Of a stretch of DNA of 64,000 bases, positions 36,213-45,231 are shown in pieces (positions within the stretch are counted from its first letter, which is position 1; each line of letters opens with the position of its first letter). Origin of the DNA: Ancylobacter defluvii. GTDB lineage: Bacteria; Pseudomonadota; Alphaproteobacteria; Rhizobiales; Xanthobacteraceae. Position numbers and translations under genes: made by a program. The stretch is taken from assembly GCF_018390605.1 (NCBI RefSeq), contig NZ_JAHBGD010000027.1, forward strand, positions 124,001 through 188,000. Reading direction: 5' to 3'. The notes under the pieces are model-generated. The model was not told the DNA's origin, searched no databases, and was given only the letters and a program-made list of their open reading frames with translations.

Positions 36213-36537
36213 CTCCTGAACCTCCGTCCCGGAGGTCGCGCCGATCGCGACCCCGTCACGGCGGTGCTGAAGCCGGGTCGATCGGGAGGGCTGCGCATCC
36301 GCAGGACCGGAACGTAAGTGGAGGACGGCGCAGCCGTTGCGCGGGCCGCCGGGCCCGGCAGGACCACAGACCGGGACGGGTGCGAGCGCGAGCCGCTCTC
36401 TCGTCCTCCTTCTCCTTCCCTGCGCGCCGCGACATGAAAAAGGTTGGGCCATTGGGCTCGCGTCGCGGATGCGATGCGGCGGTGGCCGATGCGTTCTAGG
36501 CTCCACCGATCCAGCCCAGCGGATCAGGAGAAGAGCG
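36213..36537. other. ardC leader and left flank of the IS110 element
   Basis: About 325 bases without a gene. It contains the ardC promoter side, including the motif at 36304-36329 (GGACCGGAACGTAAGTGGAG followed by GACGGC) that resembles the DUF736 leader. The part after about 36430 probably belongs to the left end of the IS110 element; IS110 elements have no clear terminal inverted repeats, so the border cannot be fixed by eye. Confidence 0.45.
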
Positions 36538-37568
36538 ATGGAGTGCTTTGTCGGCTTGGACGTTTCGGTGAAGACGACGAGTGTCTGCGTGATGGACGCA
36601 GGCGGAACGATCATCCGGGAAGGCAAGGCGGAGAGTTCGCCGGAGGCGATCGGCGCGTTCCTGTCAGTGTGCGGTGACCGCTATTCGCGGGTCGGCCTGG
36701 AAGCCGGTCCGCTCTGCCAATGGCTCTATGCCGGGCTGGCTAAGGCAGGCTTCCCAGTGATCTGCATCGAGACCCGCCATGCCCAAGCGGTGCTGAGCGC
36801 TCGGCCGAACAAGACCGATCGCAACGACGCGCGCGGCATAGCCCAGATGATGCGGGTCGGTCTCTACCGCCCGGTCCACGTCAAAACGCTGGCCAGCCAG
36901 AAAATCAGGGCTCTGCTGAGCGGCCGACGCTTCCTTCAGGCCAAGCTGCTCGATGTCGAGAACAGCATTCGCGGCCTGCTCCGCAACTTCGGTTTCAAGG
37001 TCGGCATGGTGACGCGGGCTCGCTATGAAACGCGCATCCTCGAGCTGATCGAGGACGAGCCCTCATTGCAAACGATCATCGAGCCGATGCTGGCGGTACG
37101 CCGGGTCGTTCGTGAACAGTATGTCGGCCTTCACAAGAAGATGCTGGCTCTGGCGCGCGCCGACGACGATTGCCTCCTGCTGATGAGCGCCCCCGGCGTG
37201 GCCCGCTCATAGCCCTGACCTATCGAGCGGCCATCGACGAACCGGCCCGCTTCCAGCGCTCCCGCTCCGTCGGCGCCCATTTCGGGCTGGCACCGCGAAC
37301 GCATCAATCTGGCGAGATCGAGCGGCGCGGCAGGATCACCAAGAACGGTGACGAGACACTACGATCAGCCTTGTTCGAGGCGGCGCTGGTCCTTTTGCGA
37401 CCGCAGGCAAAGCCCTCTGCTCTCAAAGCCTGGGGGCTACGCGTCGCCAAGCGTCGGGGCATGGCCAAGGCGATGATCGCGGTCGCGCGCCGACTATCCG
37501 TCATTCTGCATCGGATGTGGGTCGATCGCGTGCCGTTCCGCTGGACGGCTGAGCCGGCCCAAGCCTGA
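36538..37568 (+). mobile_element. IS110-family transposase, frameshifted
   Basis: The first frame (from 36538) has the DEDD-type N-terminal domain: FVGLDVSVKTTSVCVMD with the first aspartate, VGLEAGPLCQWL with the glutamate, and NKTDRNDARGIAQMM. Near 37195 one G is missing from the expected APGVGPLIALTYR and the frame closes at 37212. The C-terminal transposase_20 part continues in another frame to 37568 (VGAHFGLAPRTHQSGE, RRGRITKNGDETLRSALFE). Overall length is normal for IS110. Unless the single base is a sequencing slip or is bypassed, the transposase is inactive. Confidence 0.85.
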
Positions 37569-37815
37569 CCTCACCAACAGCATTTCGAGATCCGCCGCAG
37601 GGCGGAGCGATGTCCCCCAGGGACCGAAGGGCGGTGAGATCGAGGGCGGATTGGGGACCGCAAGGTCACCCCGCGAAAAAGCGTGATCCACCACTCGTCG
37701 GACCCAACCATGAAGCGGCCCAAGCGCCGACTTCGGAGAGAAGCCAGAGACCTGGCGGGACTGTCAGCTCGCGATCTCTATTGCTGACTTATTGAATCGC
37801 ATGTCACCATGAGCC

Positions 37816-38157
37816 ATGGGCGAGCAGTGGCCGATACACGTCTTCCGTTCAGAAAGCTTTGCCAAGAGTGAGGCCGTAGTGACTGCTGCGCCGCTCGAGC
37901 TCGTTGTATCGGTTTATGGCGGCGGCGGCATGAAGGGCGAACAAGGCCTTGAAGCAGCCTTCGGCGGCTCAGCCTACTATCGTGATGACGCGACCGGGTC
38001 GGCTTACCTCGCCGTATGGGGTGACCGGAATGCCTCGCGCTTTCGCAGTCGGCTACGTGAAAGCGGGGCATCCCTGCAGGTTCTTCGGGAACCTCCACCG
38101 GCTCGGCTGATATGGTTCAACAGCGGTCAGAAGGGGCATCGCCCCAAGGCCCGTTAG
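37816..38157 (+). CDS. Hypothetical protein
   Basis: A 113-residue reading frame just beyond the IS110 right flank. The translation (PIHVFRSESFAKSEAVVTAA, then AAFGGSAYYRDDATGSAYLA and ARLIWFNSGQ) is protein-like and not a shadow of another gene, but I recognise no family. No good ribosome site is visible. It could be a small cargo gene or a fragment cut by the insertion sequence. Confidence 0.35.
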   Translation: MGEQWPIHVFRSESFAKSEAVVTAAPLELVVSVYGGGGMKGEQGLEAAFGGSAYYRDDATGSAYLAVWGDRNASRFRSRLRESGASLQVLREPPPARLIWFNSGQKGHRPKAR

Positions 38158-38204
38158 CCCCCCCAACTTAGACGTTCACCACGTTGGCCGGCTTGACACC
38201 CATG

Positions 38205-38259
38205 GCCCATCTAGAGCGAACCGCCCGCCTTCAAGGCGGGCGGTTCGCTCTAGATGGGC
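38205..38259. repeat. Perfect 55-base palindrome
   Basis: Arms of 27 bases (38205-38231 and 38233-38259) are exact reverse complements around a single C at 38232; the centre is G+C-rich (CCGCCCGCCTT / AAGGCGGGCGG) and the outer part reads CATCTAGAGCGAA. It lies between the hypothetical gene and the 3' end of the LysR gene. There is no T run after it. It could be a bidirectional terminator, an insertion-sequence scar or a protein-binding site. Confidence 0.85.
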
Positions 38260-38430
38260 AGCTCTGCCCGACGATCTGGTTTCGGCCGATAAGGCGCACC
38301 GAGAACGAGGTCTGGCGAGCCGTTGATTGCCGCGGCCGTCCGCACCAGCGTGAACGGTATCTCTGCGTTCGAGAGCGGCCGCGACTTCGCCTGGATGACC
38401 TCGCCGTCCCGGACGACACAGGGAGCCGAG

Positions 38431-39318
38431 TTACGTCAACGCCGCCCATGCCGACTCTACGACCTCGCTCTGCCGGGCTACGGGTCGGAACAAACGGATT
38501 TCGACGGGGATGGCCGCGTCCGGCCCTGCCGCCGGCACGAGTCGTTTCTCCCGGAGGTCGTCCTCGGCCAGCGTTGTCGGCAGCCATGCGACTCCGACGC
38601 CCGACCTCGCCATCGTCAGCAACGTCGCAGCGAGGTGGGATGTGAACACGGTGTGAGGCGTGGCGCGGGACGGGGTGTCGTCCTTTACCGCCGCGATGAT
38701 GCGGCCAAGCCCCGATTTTTCGCTATAGGCCAGGTAGTCGAACACACCATCGTTCTCCAGGCTCCATAGAGGCCGGCCGTCTGGCGCTGGCGCGCTCACC
38801 GGCACGAGCGTATCGGTGCCCACGACGACGCTCTTGAACTGATGGGAATCGAACCTGCCCGGCGCTGCGGCGTGGTAGTGGCAGAGCAGAAACTGAGCGT
38901 CGCCTCGCGCTATGATCTGCTCGCAGGCCTCCATGCTGTCGGACAGCAGGTTGAGGTTGCCTCGGCCGAACAGTTCGTCGTTCCTGCGGATCCACGACGG
39001 GAAGAACGTGAAGGACAGCACGTGCGTCGCTGCGATCGTCAGCGTCTGTGCGTGGCGTTCGGCTATCGCGAGCGTGTCGCGGCGCAACTGCTGGATGGTG
39101 CGGCTCAGCATCTGGGCCTGCGTGCGGAAATGCTGGCCCGCCGTAGTCAGCGACACCGAATGGGTCGTCCGCACGAAGAGCTCGGTTCCCACCCATTGCT
39201 CCAATGCTCGCACCCGCCTCGAAAAGGCTGGCTGCGTCACATGACGTCGCTCGGCAGCGCGTGAGAAGTTCAAGGTTTCCGCAAGCGCGAGGTAATCCTC
39301 CAGCCAGATCGACTCCAT
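38431..39318 (-). CDS. LysR-family regulator of the tartrate island
   Basis: A 295-residue LysR protein. The HTH is at residues about 5-50 (LEDYLALAETLNFSRAAERR followed by HVTQPAFSRRVRALEQWVG) with the LFVRTTHSVSLT linker. The effector domain includes RSGVGVAWLPTTLAEDDL near the end. It is divergent from tarD with a 500-base spacer, the usual arrangement for a LysR activator of a catabolic operon, so D-tartrate or a related hydroxy-dicarboxylate is the likely inducer (inference). Confidence 0.9.
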   Translation of the reverse strand: MESIWLEDYLALAETLNFSRAAERRHVTQPAFSRRVRALEQWVGTELFVRTTHSVSLTTAGQHFRTQAQMLSRTIQQLRRDTLAIAERHAQTLTIAATHVLSFTFFPSWIRRNDELFGRGNLNLLSDSMEACEQIIARGDAQFLLCHYHAAAPGRFDSHQFKSVVVGTDTLVPVSAPAPDGRPLWSLENDGVFDYLAYSEKSGLGRIIAAVKDDTPSRATPHTVFTSHLAATLLTMARSGVGVAWLPTTLAEDDLREKRLVPAAGPDAAIPVEIRLFRPVARQSEVVESAWAALT

Positions 39319-39821
39319 TGGTTATGCACCTTCGTCATCAACAGGGACCTCATCAGCATTAGCCTCACTTCGTTGGCCCCGCTACGGCTCCTCTGCAGCC
39401 GCCCGGCGATCGACCACCTAAATCCGAGATGTCCCCGTTCAGCTCGTCAGCGCTGCACATCCATTCTTGGGCGAGCGAGAGTCCACGTCCATGAAGACGC
39501 GCCCACCTGACAGATTCCACCCGCTGCCCCTGCCGGCTCATCATCTTCGGCACCGTCGTCGGCATAGCCGCGGCGAGCCACATGGCGAGCGACCTGGCGG
39601 CCATCGGCCAGATCGACGCGAAAGTGCTGTTTTCCGTCGCCATCATTTCGACCTTGCCCTGCTGATCGGTCTCGCCGGGGCGGGGATGCGGGCTCGCGGG
39701 ATGTGTGCCTGCATCGCGAAAGCCTGCCCGGCACCCGGACGAAGCTCCGGACGACGACCACCTCGCCAACGCCACTTGCTGAAAACGTCCACATAACCAA
39801 GTTCAAGAAAGGGAAACGACC
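39319..39821. other. Spacer with a possible membrane-protein remnant
   Basis: About 500 bases between LysR and tarD. In the plus direction near 39537-39665 a hydrophobic stretch (LIIFGTVVGIAAASHMASDL, then VLFSVAIIST) is followed in another frame by ALLIGLAGAGMR, which looks like a broken end of a transporter gene. No start, ribosome site or named family supports it. The tarD promoter should lie in the right-hand part; AAGAAAGGG precedes its start. Confidence 0.4.
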
Positions 39822-40985
39822 ATGCGTATCGTCGACGTTGTCGAGATCACCAAGCCGATCGCTTCACCCATCCGCAACGCCTATATCGACTTCTCGAAGA
39901 TGACCGCGAGCCTCGTCGCGGTCGTGACCGACGTCGTCCGCGACGGCCGGCGGGTCGTGGGCTACGGCTTCAACTCCAATGGGCGCTACGGACAGGGCGG
40001 CCTCATCCGCGAGCGTTTCCGCGACCGGATCACCGAGGCGGACCCCGCCACGCTCCTGAACGACGAGGGCACCAATCTCGACCCCCATCGCATCTGGGCG
40101 AAGATGATGATGAATGAGAAGCCCGGCGGTCACGGCGAGCGCTCGGTGGCGGTCGGCACCATCGACATGGCGGTCTGGGACGCCGTCGCCAAGATCGAGG
40201 GCAAGCCGCTGTTCCGGCTGCTAGCCGAGATGAAAGGTCGCGAGGCAAACCCGAAGGTCTTCGTCTACGCGGCGGGGGGCTACTATTATCCGGGCAAGGA
40301 CGACTCGGCGCTGCGCAAGGAAATGCGGGGCTACCTCGACCGCGGCTACAACGTCGTGAAGATGAAGATCGGCGGCGCGCCGATCGACGAGGACCGCCGT
40401 CGCATCGAGGCGGTCCTGGAGGAGATCGGCTCGCAGGCGCGCCTTGCTGTCGACGCGAACGGACGCTTCGACCTTGAGACGGCCATCGCCTACGCCAAGA
40501 TGCTGCGCGACTACCCGCTCTTCTGGTACGAGGAGATCGGCGACCCGCTCGACTACGCGCTTCAGGCAGCCGTCTCGGAATTCTACGACGCGCCGATGGC
40601 CACCGGTGAGAATCTGTTCTCGCACCAGGACGCCCGCAACCTCCTGCGCTATGGCGGCATGCGGGCAGACCGCGACTATCTCCAATTCGACTGCGCGCTG
40701 TCCTACGGTCTGGTCGAGTACCTGCGCACGCTCGACGTGCTCCGCCAGTTCGGCTGGTCGCCGTCGCGCTGCATCCCGCATGGCGGTCACCAGATGTCGC
40801 TCAACATCGCGGCCGGCCTCGGGCTCGGCGGCAATGAGAGCTATCCCGACCTGTTCCAGCCCTATGGCGGGTTTCCGGACGGGGTGAAGGTCCAGGACGG
40901 TCACATCGTGATGCCGGACATTCCCGGCATCGGCTTCGAGGGCAAGTCAGACCTGATCAAGGTCATGCGCGAACTCGCGGAGTGA
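39822..40985 (+). CDS. tarD: D(-)-tartrate dehydratase (enolase superfamily)
   Basis: A 387-residue enolase-superfamily enzyme that should convert D-tartrate to oxaloacetate. The N-terminal capping domain opens with IVDVVEITKPIASPIRNAYI. The barrel has catalytic lysines K180/K182 in VVKMKIGG, metal ligands D211 (AVDANGRF), E237 or E238 (WYEEIGDP) and E263 (TGENLFSHQD), and the catalytic histidine H320 in CIPHGGHQM. These match, with a shift of two, K184, D213, E239, E265 and H322 that I recall for the Bradyrhizobium enzyme. It is the first gene of the plus-strand tartrate cluster. Confidence 0.93.
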   Translation: MRIVDVVEITKPIASPIRNAYIDFSKMTASLVAVVTDVVRDGRRVVGYGFNSNGRYGQGGLIRERFRDRITEADPATLLNDEGTNLDPHRIWAKMMMNEKPGGHGERSVAVGTIDMAVWDAVAKIEGKPLFRLLAEMKGREANPKVFVYAAGGYYYPGKDDSALRKEMRGYLDRGYNVVKMKIGGAPIDEDRRRIEAVLEEIGSQARLAVDANGRFDLETAIAYAKMLRDYPLFWYEEIGDPLDYALQAAVSEFYDAPMATGENLFSHQDARNLLRYGGMRADRDYLQFDCALSYGLVEYLRTLDVLRQFGWSPSRCIPHGGHQMSLNIAAGLGLGGNESYPDLFQPYGGFPDGVKVQDGHIVMPDIPGIGFEGKSDLIKVMRELAE

Positions 40986-41048
40986 GGCACCCGGCGGCCC
41001 TGTTCGCCGGGTCCGCCGCTTACCTGCCGTGTGATCTGGAGCCCGACG

Positions 41049-41771
41049 ATGATCGCAGACTTTCGGCAAACTGCCCCAGACTACCACCGCCATCCGCAGC
41101 CGGGGAAGCTGGGCATTCGGACGACCAAGCGGATGGAGACGCAGCGGGACCTCGCTTTCGCTTACTCTCCCGGGGTCGCTGCCCCGTGCGAGGCGATCGC
41201 GGCGGACCCCCGAGCGGCACGCGATTACACGGCCCGGGGCAACCTGGTCGGCGTCATCACGAACGGGACAGCGGTGCTGGGGCTGGGCAATGTTGGGCCG
41301 CTTGCCTCAAAGCCGGCGATGGAGGGGAAGTCCGTCCTCTTCAAGAAGTTCGCGGGCATCGGTGCCTTCGACATCGAGGGGGACACGTCGGACGTCGCTA
41401 GGTTCTGCGACGCCGTCGCGCTCCTGGAGCCGTCGTGCGACTCCGAGAGCCTCACGGTCTTGCCGGATCGCTGCGTGGCCCTGGTCGAACGTCGGGGGGT
41501 TCCACCGACGGCCGCCAGGCGACGGCTTCGGCAACAGCCGACAGTTGCCGAAGCCATGCTGCTCAAGGCCGGGCTGGTCGACGCCGCGCTTTGCGGCACG
41601 CCCGCCGATTGGTCTCAGGAGACCCGGCTGGCGCTCGACATCATCCCCAGGACTGAAGGCATCACGCGCGTCTCTTCCCTTACCGCGCTCATCACCAGTC
41701 GCGGGGTCATGAACATGACGGCGTTGGTGGTGACCGAAAGCGCCAGCGACCGGAAGGGTATCCATCCATGA
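41049..41771 (+). pseudogene. maeB: Malic enzyme (MaeB-type) remnant with internal deletion
   Basis: The frame is open for 240 codons but the protein is a stitched remnant. Residues 1 to about 125 match the N-terminal malic domain (DYHRHPQPGKLGIRTTKRME, RDLAFAYSPGVAAPC, GVITNGTAVLGLGNVGP, KSVLFKKFAGIGAFDIE). The NAD(P)-binding domain is missing. Residues about 165-235 match a late part of the phosphotransacetylase-like domain (LLKAGLVDAALCGTPADW, RTEGITRVSSLTALITSRGV), which also ends early. A full MaeB has about 750 residues. Without the cofactor domain it cannot decarboxylate malate. It overlaps the next gene start by four bases. Confidence 0.8.
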
Positions 41772-42541
41772 CCCCTTTCGCCGACGCGTCGAACAAGGTT
41801 GCCGAAGCCGCGCGCCGCATCGCGAAGCTGCGCGCGTCGGGCGAAAGGGTGGCCACCGCCTCGTTCGGCTGGGAGCCCACCCTTCAGGAGGCGAACGACG
41901 CCCAGCACCTTCACCGCGGCCCCTGCAACGCATGGAAGGTCGCGAAGTCGCCGGAGGGCAACACGGTGGTTTCCCGTCTGATCCCGCTCGTTGGTGAAGG
42001 CATGCCGTTGGTTTGGCGTCCCGGAACGATGCTTGAGATCGAAATCGCGGTCACGCTTGACCGGGATCTGCCGATCAGAACCGGCCCGCCCTACACGCGC
42101 GCCGATGTGCTGGCCGCCGTCGGCAGATGCCGCCTGGGCGCCGAGCTGGTCAGAAGCGTATTCCAGGAGAACGGGAAGGTCTCGTTCTCCCTCTTCGTCG
42201 CGGACGGCATGGGCAATGACGGATACCTGCTGGGTCCATCGTTCCCGAAAGAAGAACTGGACGCGCTCCAGACTTCGCCCCTCGCCATCGAGATGGACGG
42301 CAAGGTCGTGTTCGACGCCGTTGCCCGCCACTCCAATGGGGATTGCCTGGGATGGCTGGTCGAATTCGCGAACTCCGATGATCGATCGCCGGGCGCACTG
42401 GTCGTCGGCACGCTGGTCACCACCGGCTCACTCTGCGGCACCATAGCACTGCCTTCACCTGGGAGAGTCACCGCTCGGCTGAGCGCGGCCTTGAGGTTGG
42501 AACTGGTCGTTCGCTCCAGCGATGACACCGGAGGACGCTGA
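41768..42541 (+). CDS. FAH-superfamily hydratase (2-keto-4-pentenoate hydratase-like)
   Basis: A 257-residue protein with the hydratase layout of the fumarylacetoacetate hydrolase superfamily: N-terminal helix (AARRIAKLRASGERVATASF), metal motif E-x-E in MLEIEIAVTLDRDLP, the TRADVLAAVGRCRLGAELV segment, and the late GTLVTTGSLCG loop. Family members hydrate 2-keto-4-pentenoates or, in other branches, decarboxylate oxaloacetate. In a tartrate island an oxaloacetate or related 2-keto-acid reaction is attractive but is inference. The start overlaps the malic-enzyme remnant (ATGA). Confidence 0.8.
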   Translation: MTPFADASNKVAEAARRIAKLRASGERVATASFGWEPTLQEANDAQHLHRGPCNAWKVAKSPEGNTVVSRLIPLVGEGMPLVWRPGTMLEIEIAVTLDRDLPIRTGPPYTRADVLAAVGRCRLGAELVRSVFQENGKVSFSLFVADGMGNDGYLLGPSFPKEELDALQTSPLAIEMDGKVVFDAVARHSNGDCLGWLVEFANSDDRSPGALVVGTLVTTGSLCGTIALPSPGRVTARLSAALRLELVVRSSDDTGGR

Positions 42542-43035
42542 ATAAAGTCATGCCCGGCTTCCGGCGGCATCCCGACGGCCTCCGGCTTCATTGTTCTGGT
42601 ATATAGATACCTATATTTGGATCTCCGGCCCTCTTCCCGCACCGGAAACGCTGCGCCTGCCGCGTCGTTCCAAGCATGAGAACGCGCGCGCCGACGGGCC
42701 GCACGAGAGCCGGCTTCTTCCGCCTCGATTGCGGCACGCTCCCGCGTCGGGCGACGCAGCCTTATTCCCGCTCGGCGGCTTCGCCGGTCAAAAAAGTGAT
42801 GCACACCAAAATGTTGGCGGCGCAAGCCTTCGTCGTGAGCGCACGAGCGCGTGCGGGCACCGCATGACGGCAAGGCCGTCCAACAGGGCCGCGTTCCTCG
42901 TCAAATCCCGCGCATAGATTGAGGCCGATTTGGCATTGGACGGCATGGGATAGAACACGGGAAATGCGGCGTCGAGCTGAAGGCCGGGAAAACTCAAATA
43001 CCGTCGGCCACGTCTCGCATCCTTGGGAGGACCGC
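42542..43035. other. Intergenic region upstream of tctC
   Basis: About 490 bases. An A+T-rich patch around 42596-42625 (GGTATATAGATACCTATATT) stands out and could be a promoter or operator, since it contains the near-palindrome GGTATATAGATACC. Frames in this stretch are short and lack ribosome sites. The part just before 43036 carries GGGAGG for tctC. Confidence 0.4.
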
Positions 43036-44004
43036 ATGAAGAGACTTATTACGAGTCTTGCAATCTGCCTGGCTACCGTCACATCCGTTGCCGCACAGAA
43101 CTACCCCAGCAAGCCCATCACGATGTACGTGCCCTTCGCCGCGGGCGGTCCGACAGACTCCGTTGCGCGCCTGACCGCGGAGGCCATGTCCAAGTCGCTC
43201 GGCCAGCAGGTTCTGGTCGAAAACCTGCCGGGAGCCGGCGGCACCATCGGGTCAAGCCGCGCCGCACAGGCGACCCCGGACGGCTACACGATCCTGCTCC
43301 ACCACATCGGCATGTCGACGGCGCCGACGCTCTACCGCAAGCTCGACTTTGATCCGACGACGGCCTTCGCTCCGATCGGCCTCGTCACGGAAGCGCCCAT
43401 GACGATCGTGGCCCGCCCCGACTTCAAAGCCACGACGCTCGCTGAGCTAATCGCTACGATCAAGGCAGAAGGAGAAGGCATCACCTACGCCAACGCGGGC
43501 GTCGGAGCGGCTTCGCACCTTTGCGGCATGCTCTTCATGTCCGCGATCGACAAGCAGATGACGACCGTCCCCTACAAGGGCAACGGCCCCATCATGACCG
43601 ACCTCATGGGCAGCCAGATCGATATGACCTGCGATCAGGCGACCAACACGGCCGGGGCGCTCAAGGCCAACCAGATCAAGGGCTACGCCGTCACCTCGCC
43701 GGAGCGCCAGAAGGCCTTCCCGAATCTCCCGACCGCCGACGAGGCCGGTCTCCCGAAGTTCGAGCTCAGCGTCTGGCACGGTCTCTACGCCCCGAAGGGC
43801 ACGCCGCCGGATGTGGTCGCCAAGCTGACATCCGCGCTGCAGGTGGCGGTCCAGGATCCGGCCCTCCAACAGCGGCTGGATGCCATCGCGACCTTTCCCG
43901 TGACCAAGGACAAGGCGACTCCGCAGGCATTGCAGGAGCGGCTTAACAGCGAGATCGCCCGTTGGCGGCCCCTAATCAAGGCGGCTGGCCAGTTCGCGGA
44001 CTGA
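43036..44004 (+). CDS. tctC: Tripartite tricarboxylate transporter substrate-binding protein
   Basis: A 322-residue periplasmic binding protein (Bug/TctC family). The ATG at 43036 is preceded by GGGAGG. Residues 1-22 are a Sec signal (RLITSLAICLATVTSVAA). The mature protein begins NYPSKPITMYVPFAAGGPTD, the family opening, with the ligand-loop segments LPGAGGTIGSSRAAQATPDG and NAGVGAASHLCGMLF, and the partner segment VPYKGNGPIMTDLMG. It captures a hydroxy-dicarboxylate, presumably tartrate given its neighbours, and delivers it to TctA/TctB encoded 1.5 kb downstream. Confidence 0.92.
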   Translation: MKRLITSLAICLATVTSVAAQNYPSKPITMYVPFAAGGPTDSVARLTAEAMSKSLGQQVLVENLPGAGGTIGSSRAAQATPDGYTILLHHIGMSTAPTLYRKLDFDPTTAFAPIGLVTEAPMTIVARPDFKATTLAELIATIKAEGEGITYANAGVGAASHLCGMLFMSAIDKQMTTVPYKGNGPIMTDLMGSQIDMTCDQATNTAGALKANQIKGYAVTSPERQKAFPNLPTADEAGLPKFELSVWHGLYAPKGTPPDVVAKLTSALQVAVQDPALQQRLDAIATFPVTKDKATPQALQERLNSEIARWRPLIKAAGQFAD

Positions 44005-44064
44005 TCCAGCACTCGATGGGCGGGCCGCCGGCCCGTCCTCGATCGTCCAGGAACCATCGAGGCC

Positions 44065-45231
44065 ATGTCCATGACCGACCGTGTCTATCGCATCGCCGTG
44101 ATCCCCGGCGATGGCATCGGTAAGGAAGTCGTGCCTGAGGGGCTTCGTGTGCTTCAGGCGGCCGGTGAGCGCTACGGGTTCGAACTCCGCTGCGATCACT
44201 TCGATTTCGCATCGTGCGACTACTACGAGCAGCACGGCAAAATGATGCCGGACGACTGGAAGGACCAGATCGCCGGCCACGACGCGATCTTCTTCGGCGC
44301 TGTCGGTTGGCCTGAAAAGGTGCCCGACCATATCTCGCTCTGGGGCTCCCTGATCCAGTTCCGACGGGAGTTCGACCAGTATGTCGGCATGCGTCCGGTC
44401 CGCCTGATGCCGGGCGTCGCCTCGCCGCTCGCCAACAGGAAGCCGGGCGACATCGACTTCGTGGTGGTGCGGGAGAATACCGAGGGCGAATACTCGTCCA
44501 TCGGCGGCCGGATCTTTCCGGGCACCGAGCGGGAGACCGTTGTCCAGGAGTCCGTAATGACGCGCATCGGCGTCGACAGGATCCTTCGCTTCGCGTTCGA
44601 ACTCGCCGCGACCCGGGGCGGGCACCTGACCTCTGCCACGAAGTCGAACGGCATCTCCGTGACCATGCCCTATTGGGACGAGCGCGTGGAAGCGATGGCG
44701 GCGAACTTCCCCGACGTGCGCTGGGACAAGTACCACATCGATATTCTTACCGCCCATTTCGTCCTCAACCCCGACAGGTTCGACGTCGTGGTGGGATCGA
44801 ACCTTTTCGGCGACATTCTCTCTGATCTCGGTCCTGCTTGCACAGGTACGATCGGGATCGCGCCCTCGGGCAACATCAACCCCGAGCGGCGCTTCCCCTC
44901 GCTGTTCGAGCCTGTGCACGGCACGGCGCCGGACATCGCCGGCCAGAACATCGCCAATCCGATCGGCCAGATCTGGGCGGGTTCGATGATGCTCGACCAC
45001 CTCGGCGAGGCGGAAGCGGCAGCCGGCATCCTGTCCGCCATCGAAGCCAGCTTGCTCCGACCGGAGACCCGGACCAGGGATCTCGGTGGATCGGCGGACA
45101 CGACGACCTGCGGCGAGGCCGTCGCGGCAGCGGTCCTGGACCACGCGGCGGCCCAGCTGCCGCGGTACCGGGATGGCCAAGACGCGAGCCGCGCGGGTTC
45201 CATCTTCGAGCGAATGGTGAGGAGAGGTTAG
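44065..45231 (+). CDS. ttuC: Tartrate dehydrogenase / D-malate dehydrogenase family enzyme
   Basis: A 388-residue member of the isocitrate/isopropylmalate dehydrogenase family, tartrate branch. Marks are the N-terminal IAVIPGDGIGKEVVPEGLRV, the substrate loop segment LWGSLIQFRREFDQYVGMRP, VVVRENTEGEYSSIGG, the catalytic Lys-containing DKYHIDILTAHFVLNP, metal aspartates in GSNLFGDILSDLGP, and the cofactor segment EPVHGTAPDIAGQNIANP. It oxidises L- or meso-tartrate or D-malate with NAD+ to oxaloglycolate or pyruvate products. With tarD it allows more than one tartrate isomer to be used. Confidence 0.9.
   Translation: MSMTDRVYRIAVIPGDGIGKEVVPEGLRVLQAAGERYGFELRCDHFDFASCDYYEQHGKMMPDDWKDQIAGHDAIFFGAVGWPEKVPDHISLWGSLIQFRREFDQYVGMRPVRLMPGVASPLANRKPGDIDFVVVRENTEGEYSSIGGRIFPGTERETVVQESVMTRIGVDRILRFAFELAATRGGHLTSATKSNGISVTMPYWDERVEAMAANFPDVRWDKYHIDILTAHFVLNPDRFDVVVGSNLFGDILSDLGPACTGTIGIAPSGNINPERRFPSLFEPVHGTAPDIAGQNIANPIGQIWAGSMMLDHLGEAEAAAGILSAIEASLLRPETRTRDLGGSADTTTCGEAVAAAVLDHAAAQLPRYRDGQDASRAGSIFERMVRRG

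Noticed and set aside
38184..38645. Plus-strand ORFs over the palindrome and the LysR 3' end
   Set aside because: They translate the palindrome and the antisense of LysR; no ribosome site or family pattern.
42596..42625. A+T-rich near-palindrome as a firm operator
   Set aside because: It stands out in base composition, but there is no matching second site and no regulator known to use such a sequence, so it is mentioned only in the spacer entry.
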